NCBI GenBank assembly: GCA_020853995.1
Contig: JADYXV010000219.1
Coordinates: forward strand, 1-8,049
Source: Novosphingobium sp.
GTDB taxonomy: Bacteria; Pseudomonadota; Alphaproteobacteria; Sphingomonadales; Sphingomonadaceae
Reading direction: 5' to 3'
DNA length: 8,049 nt
Shown here in pieces: positions 5,231 through 8,049 of the stretch. The position numbers were made by a program, and so were the translations under genes. The notes under the pieces are model-generated. The model ran no database searches. It saw only the letters and a program-made list of their open reading frames with translations, and had not been told where the DNA came from. Position 1 is the stretch's first letter, and each line of letters starts with the position of its first letter.

Positions 5231-5662
5231 GTGGCCAAGAAAATTGAAGGCTATATCAAGCTTCAGGTGAAGGCTGGTGAAGCCAAGCCTGCACCGCCAA
5301 TCGGTCCTGCGCTGGGTCAGCGCGGCGTGAACATCATGGAATTCTGCAAGCAGTTCAACGCTGCAACGCAAGAAGTTGAGAAGGGCACGCCGCTTCCGAC
5401 CGTGATCACCGTTTATGCCGACCGTTCGTTCACGTTCGTCACCAAGACCCCGCCAGCCACGTTCTTCATCAAGAAGGCCGTCGGCATCCAGTCGGGTTCG
5501 AAGACACCGGGCAAGGCTTCGGCCGGCACGATCACACGCGCACAATTGTCGGACATCGCACAGGCCAAGATGAAGGACCTGAACGCGAACGACATCGACG
5601 CCGCAACGAAGATCATTGAAGGCTCCGCTCGCGCGATGGGCCTCACCGTGGTGGAGGGCTGA
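5231..5662 (+). CDS. rplK: 50S ribosomal protein L11
   Basis: L11 forms the stalk base of the large subunit and binds the GTPase-associated region of 23S rRNA. Its 143 residues start from GTG at 5231, behind a strong AAAGGAGG (5217-5224) six bases away. The N-terminal domain carries the proline-rich PPIGPALGQRGVNIMEFCK (22-40), the region where thiazole antibiotics act. The rRNA-binding C-terminal domain includes PPATFFIKKAVG (74-85) and ends in GSARAMGLTVVEG. Four bases separate its stop from rplA, as in the usual rplK-rplA pair. A GTG start on a highly expressed ribosomal gene is uncommon but well supported here. Confidence 0.98.
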   Translation: MAKKIEGYIKLQVKAGEAKPAPPIGPALGQRGVNIMEFCKQFNAATQEVEKGTPLPTVITVYADRSFTFVTKTPPATFFIKKAVGIQSGSKTPGKASAGTITRAQLSDIAQAKMKDLNANDIDAATKIIEGSARAMGLTVVEG

Positions 5663-5666
5663 TCAC

Positions 5667-6368
5667 ATGGCCAACCTGAGCAAAAAGCAAAAGTCGCTGA
5701 CCGAAAAGCTGGGCGACAACATGAAGCTTTACGCCGTCGATGACGCGATCAAGCTGTTGAAGGATCTCAAGAGCGCCAAGTTCGACGAGAGCCTTGAAGT
5801 TTCGCTGAACCTCGGCGTCGATCCACGCCACGCTGACCAGATGGTTCGCGGCATGGTGACCCTGCCTTCGGGCACGGGCAAGGACGTCAAGGTTGCCGTG
5901 TTCGCCCGTGGCGACAAGGCCGAAGCAGCGCTTGCTGCCGGTGCTGACAAGGTTGGTGCCGAAGATCTGCTGGAAGACATGCAGGCCGGTAACCTCGATT
6001 ACGGCCGCGTGATTGCAACGCCAGACATGATGGGCATTGTTGGCCGTCTGGGTAAGGTTCTGGGTCCTAAGGGCCTGATGCCAAACCCGAAGCTGGGCAC
6101 TGTGACGCCAAACGTGGCTGACGCGGTCAAGGCAGCCAAGAGCGGCCAGATCGAATTCCGCGTTGAAAAGGCTGGCATCATTCATGGCGGCATTGGCAAG
6201 CTCTCGTTCTCGGACGATGCACTGCGCGCCAACTTCGACGCGTTCGTTGATGCCATCGTCAAGGCAAAGCCAGCTGGCGCCAAGGGCAAGTACCTGCGCA
6301 AGATCGGCCTTTCGTCATCGATGGGTCCCGGCCTGAAGGTTGACGTTTCGCAAGTTCAGGGCGGTTAA
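5667..6368 (+). CDS. rplA: 50S ribosomal protein L1
   Basis: L1 forms the mobile stalk at the E site and, in E. coli, represses translation of its own operon. At 233 residues it is typical (E. coli has 234). The start at 5667 (MANLSKKQKSL) is preceded by GGAGGG (5652-5657), which lies inside the end of rplK. The family signature GKVLGPKGLMPNPK is at about 129-142, and EKAGIIHGGIGK and KGKYLRK follow in the C-terminal part. It is the last gene of the block; a strong terminator follows within 30 bases. Confidence 0.98.
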   Translation: MANLSKKQKSLTEKLGDNMKLYAVDDAIKLLKDLKSAKFDESLEVSLNLGVDPRHADQMVRGMVTLPSGTGKDVKVAVFARGDKAEAALAAGADKVGAEDLLEDMQAGNLDYGRVIATPDMMGIVGRLGKVLGPKGLMPNPKLGTVTPNVADAVKAAKSGQIEFRVEKAGIIHGGIGKLSFSDDALRANFDAFVDAIVKAKPAGAKGKYLRKIGLSSSMGPGLKVDVSQVQGG

Positions 6369-6392
6369 TCCAACCATCTGAGTTTTGAAAAG

Positions 6393-6429
6393 CGGGCCGG
6401 GAGGGGAAACCTTCCCGGCCTGTTTTTTT
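6393..6429 (+). terminator. intrinsic terminator after rplA
   Basis: GGCCGGGAGGG (6395-6405), tetraloop GAAA (6406-6409), CCTTCCCGGCC (6410-6420): 11 pairs with one G-T wobble, extended to 13 by C6393-G6422 and G6394-T6421, then seven T (6423-6429). On the other strand the same stem is followed by only four T, so it may also act weakly on transcripts from the minus-strand operon. Confidence 0.95.
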
Positions 6430-6468
6430 GTGCTCCCGATATTGGTTGCAGCAGTCTAGGGACAGGGC

Positions 6469-6633
6469 ATGACCGAAAACGAAGCGCCGCAAAACCCTGT
6501 AACGATTGCCCGCCTGCAAGTGGAAGCGGTGATTCCGCCCGAAAAGCGGGGTCCCGGCTGGGACCGGCACTGGCGCGAGCTGGAGCATTATGCCGAAGCG
6601 GCGATGGACTGGACGGTTAATCCGCGGCCTTGA
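6469..6633 (+). CDS. small hypothetical protein, 54 residues
   Basis: Function not recognised. It has 54 codons from ATG (6469) to TGA (6631-6633). The protein begins MTENEAPQNPVTIARLQ, is charged, has no signal peptide or membrane segment, and its middle is rich in Trp, Arg and Glu (GPGWDRHWRELEHYAE at about 28-43), which suggests one helix; it ends MDWTVNPRP. The upstream sequence AGGGACAGGG (6458-6467) could serve as a ribosome binding site, although the last G is only one base from the ATG. It lies 40 bases past the rplA terminator and overlaps the convergent lipoprotein gene by 17 bases. Composition is that of a real protein rather than a chance frame, but coding has not been shown. Confidence 0.6.
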   Translation: MTENEAPQNPVTIARLQVEAVIPPEKRGPGWDRHWRELEHYAEAAMDWTVNPRP

Positions 6634-7159
6634 GGTTCGCGCGGGTGTAGCATTCAAGAACGAGGCTGATCGCGCTGCCATTTGCAACACGCAGCACGGC
6701 GCGATGGGAAAGCACGGTGCCTTTGGGACATTCGTTTGTCCGCCCGCGTTGCGCCGCCAGCCGGTCGCGCCGGAAGCCGAGCGGGGTGACCACTTTGCCA
6801 AACGGTGTGTCCGTGGTTTCCAGCGTGTGGTTCATAGCGGGCGTTAGCCGGGCGGGGACGTACCAATTATGCGCAACTGACAGCACCGTATTGCCGCAAG
6901 TCAGCCGCACGTGGCGATAGGCAACATGGGTTGCATCGGGCACGCCCAGGGTAGCCAGTACCGCAGGTGTCGGGGTGAACTTTGCAGCCCGGTCTGCCAA
7001 AGCGCGGATAACCGGCGGTTGCGCAATGTTACGGGCTTCGCACCACTGGCCAAGCGCGGCAGTGGCGCTGTCGTTGGCCGCCAGCACAGATTCAAAGCGC
7101 GGCAAATTGGTGTTGGTGCAGCCGGATAGGGTGACCAGCGCCACAAGCAGAGCGCGCAT
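6617..7159 (-). CDS. lipoprotein with chorismate-lyase-like (UbiC-like) pattern
   Basis: A 180-residue protein. The N-terminus is a short lipoprotein signal (LVTLSGC, Cys14), predicting a membrane-anchored protein facing the periplasm. The body resembles the UbiC/chorismate-lyase fold when compared from memory with E. coli UbiC. YRHVRLTCG (81-89) matches the strand with the substrate-binding Arg (Arg82 for Arg76). NWYVP (98-102), TDTPFGKVV (116-124) for the PLG loop, and SHRAVLRV...ISLVLECY (151-171) match the last strands with the catalytic Glu (Glu169 for Glu155). Cytoplasmic UbiC makes 4-hydroxybenzoate for ubiquinone; an exported lipoprotein is unlikely to do the same job, so function is open. 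Its ATG overlaps the cyclophilin stop by one base (TGATG), implying coupled translation. Confidence 0.8.
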   Translation of the reverse strand: MRALLVALVTLSGCTNTNLPRFESVLAANDSATAALGQWCEARNIAQPPVIRALADRAAKFTPTPAVLATLGVPDATHVAYRHVRLTCGNTVLSVAHNWYVPARLTPAMNHTLETTDTPFGKVVTPLGFRRDRLAAQRGRTNECPKGTVLSHRAVLRVANGSAISLVLECYTRANLKAAD

Positions 7160-7857
7160 CAGTGGGTGGGGAGTGGCACTGCGTCGCGCAGGCGGCGCGC
7201 CGTGATGATCTTTACCGGCTGGGCCAACATCTGCCCGCGCATGAAGCCTTCGCCTTCAGTCTCGGAAATGGGTGCGGCAAAGATGGCTTTGACCACGTCC
7301 ATGCCTTCGATCACCTGGCCGAATGCGGCATAGCCTGCCTTGGCTTCGGGATCAGCCGAATCAGGCTGGGCATCAAGGCCCGGTTGGTCCGATACCATTA
7401 TCGAAAAGTCACCCGTTGCGGTGCCGGGCGCATAGCGCGCCATCGAAAGCGTGCCCGCCTTGTGCGAGATACCGGTGATGTTGGTCGGTTCGTGTGGCAC
7501 AGGCGGCAGATTACGTTTGGGATCGTTGCGGGTGCCCGCCTGTATCAGGCCATTGGGCTGTTCACCCCATTTGAGGTGCATCGCGCGATAGAACACCGTG
7601 CCGTCAAAGCGCTTTGTTTCGGCATAGCGCACGAAATTGGTGGCGCTGGCAGGCGCACGTTTCACGTCCACTTCAACCACGATCGGGCCAAGGTCTGTCG
7701 TCAGGGCAATCCTCACTTTTTCGGGCAGCGGCGCTGTCGATGGCTTGGCATAGGCAGGCACTGCCGCGCGAGGTGCAGGCGGGCGCTTTTTTACCGGCGC
7801 TGCACCAATCAGCAGGGCGGCCAATGGAGCGAGCAGGACCAGACGACGGGCGAGCAT
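7159..7857 (-). CDS. periplasmic peptidyl-prolyl cis-trans isomerase, cyclophilin type
   Basis: A 232-residue cyclophilin that should speed proline isomerisation in exported proteins. The N-terminal 20 residues form a signal peptide (RRLVLLAPLAALLIGAA), followed by a Pro/Ala/Lys-rich linker to about residue 45. The isomerase domain shows TDLGPIVVEV (54-63), APASATNFVRY (68-78), FYRAM with the catalytic Arg91, LIQAG with Gln106, GTLSMAR (135-141), DFSIMV (150-155) and FGQVIEGMDVV (179-189). The loop around residues 92-120 is longer than in PpiA. It lies four bases downstream of the CinA-like gene and is coupled to the lipoprotein gene after it; the pairing may mean a shared role in the cell envelope (inference). 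Confidence 0.93.
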   Translation of the reverse strand: MLARRLVLLAPLAALLIGAAPVKKRPPAPRAAVPAYAKPSTAPLPEKVRIALTTDLGPIVVEVDVKRAPASATNFVRYAETKRFDGTVFYRAMHLKWGEQPNGLIQAGTRNDPKRNLPPVPHEPTNITGISHKAGTLSMARYAPGTATGDFSIMVSDQPGLDAQPDSADPEAKAGYAAFGQVIEGMDVVKAIFAAPISETEGEGFMRGQMLAQPVKIITARRLRDAVPLPTH

Positions 7858-7861
7858 AGAA

Positions 7862-8049
7862 TCAGATCCCGCCGGTTACGGGCAAGCGGCCAATTGCGGT
7901 GAGGCCTTCTTCCAGTGCGTGAGCGCAAGCTTTCAGGTGTTCATCGCTGACCGAGCGGATGACGAAGTTTGCGCCGGTCCGGCCTTCGCGGAAGAAGGGG
8001 TAGCTGCCGATCTGGCATTCATCGAAGGCCTTTTCGGTTTCACGCAGCA
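7862..8049 (-). CDS. C-terminal part of a CinA/molybdopterin-binding-like protein, cut by the window edge
   Basis: The last 61 residues, ending GRLPVTGGI, are visible; the start lies beyond the right edge. The segments IGSYPFFREG and GANFVIRSVSDEHL match the C-terminal end of the molybdopterin-binding domain proteins annotated as competence/damage-inducible protein A (CinA N-domain family, without the nicotinamide deamidase domain). The biochemical role of such stand-alone proteins is not established. It is the first visible gene of a minus-strand operon with the cyclophilin four bases downstream. Confidence 0.75.
   Translation of the reverse strand, partial: LRETEKAFDECQIGSYPFFREGRTGANFVIRSVSDEHLKACAHALEEGLTAIGRLPVTGGI

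Noticed and set aside
4589..5545. Minus-strand frame of 318 codons
   Set aside because: It lies antisense to nusG and rplK, which are certain genes; the composition is that of a shadow frame in GC-rich DNA.
7162..7902. Plus-strand frame of 246 codons
   Set aside because: It lies antisense to the cyclophilin gene and shows no domain; His/Arg/Gly-rich shadow.

Overview
The window looks like chromosomal DNA from an alphaproteobacterium, most likely of the order Sphingomonadales (Novosphingobium/Sphingomonas type). The reasons are moderately high G+C judged by eye, the run tRNA-Trp / secE / nusG / rplK / rplA, the cluster NDUFA12-family complex I subunit / DUF2155 / aat, a fatty-acyl-AMP ligase of the kind seen near sphingolipid genes, and Aat and RecX proteins that read like sphingomonad versions. 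No database search was possible, so all family names rest on recognised motifs.

Left part (1-1566). A fatty-acyl-AMP ligase gene on the minus strand begins at 828. It reads normally to about codon 225, then runs into a second, 94% identical copy of its own codons 76-126 in a different frame (1-154 repeats 452-605). All nine differences between the copies are synonymous. Divergent from it is recX, which carries one in-frame TAG (1264-1266) where the family has a Tyr codon. Two neighbouring genes are therefore broken as written.

Middle (1550-3783). A DUF192 lipoprotein overlaps the end of recX by 17 bases. It is followed by an NDUFA12-family complex I accessory protein with a possible leaderless promoter, then a DUF2155 lipoprotein whose start overlaps the NDUFA12 stop. 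The DUF2155 gene converges on aat (N-degron tRNA-protein transferase, minus strand), and the two share 199 bases in antisense, almost exactly the non-core tails of both proteins.

Translation/secretion block (3852-6429). tRNA-Trp is followed by a 344-base spacer holding a probable promoter and several inverted repeats. Then come secE (translocon), nusG (transcription elongation), rplK (L11) and rplA (L1), ending in a textbook intrinsic terminator. The 171-base nusG-rplK gap holds further hairpins. Three places (before the NDUFA12 gene, tRNA-Trp and secE) share the pattern TTGC-x-x, 16-17 bases, CTAA, probably a sigma-70 type promoter of this organism.

Right part (6469-8049). A 54-codon small ORF on the plus strand converges on a minus-strand operon. 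That operon consists of the end of a CinA/molybdopterin-binding-like gene, a periplasmic cyclophilin, and a lipoprotein with a chorismate-lyase-like pattern. The last two are joined by a TGATG stop/start overlap.

Most of the window is ordinary core genome. I see no CRISPR array, insertion sequence, phage gene or defence system. The points worth a second look are the two broken genes at the left edge, the antisense tail overlap, the chorismate-lyase-like lipoprotein and the structured leaders.
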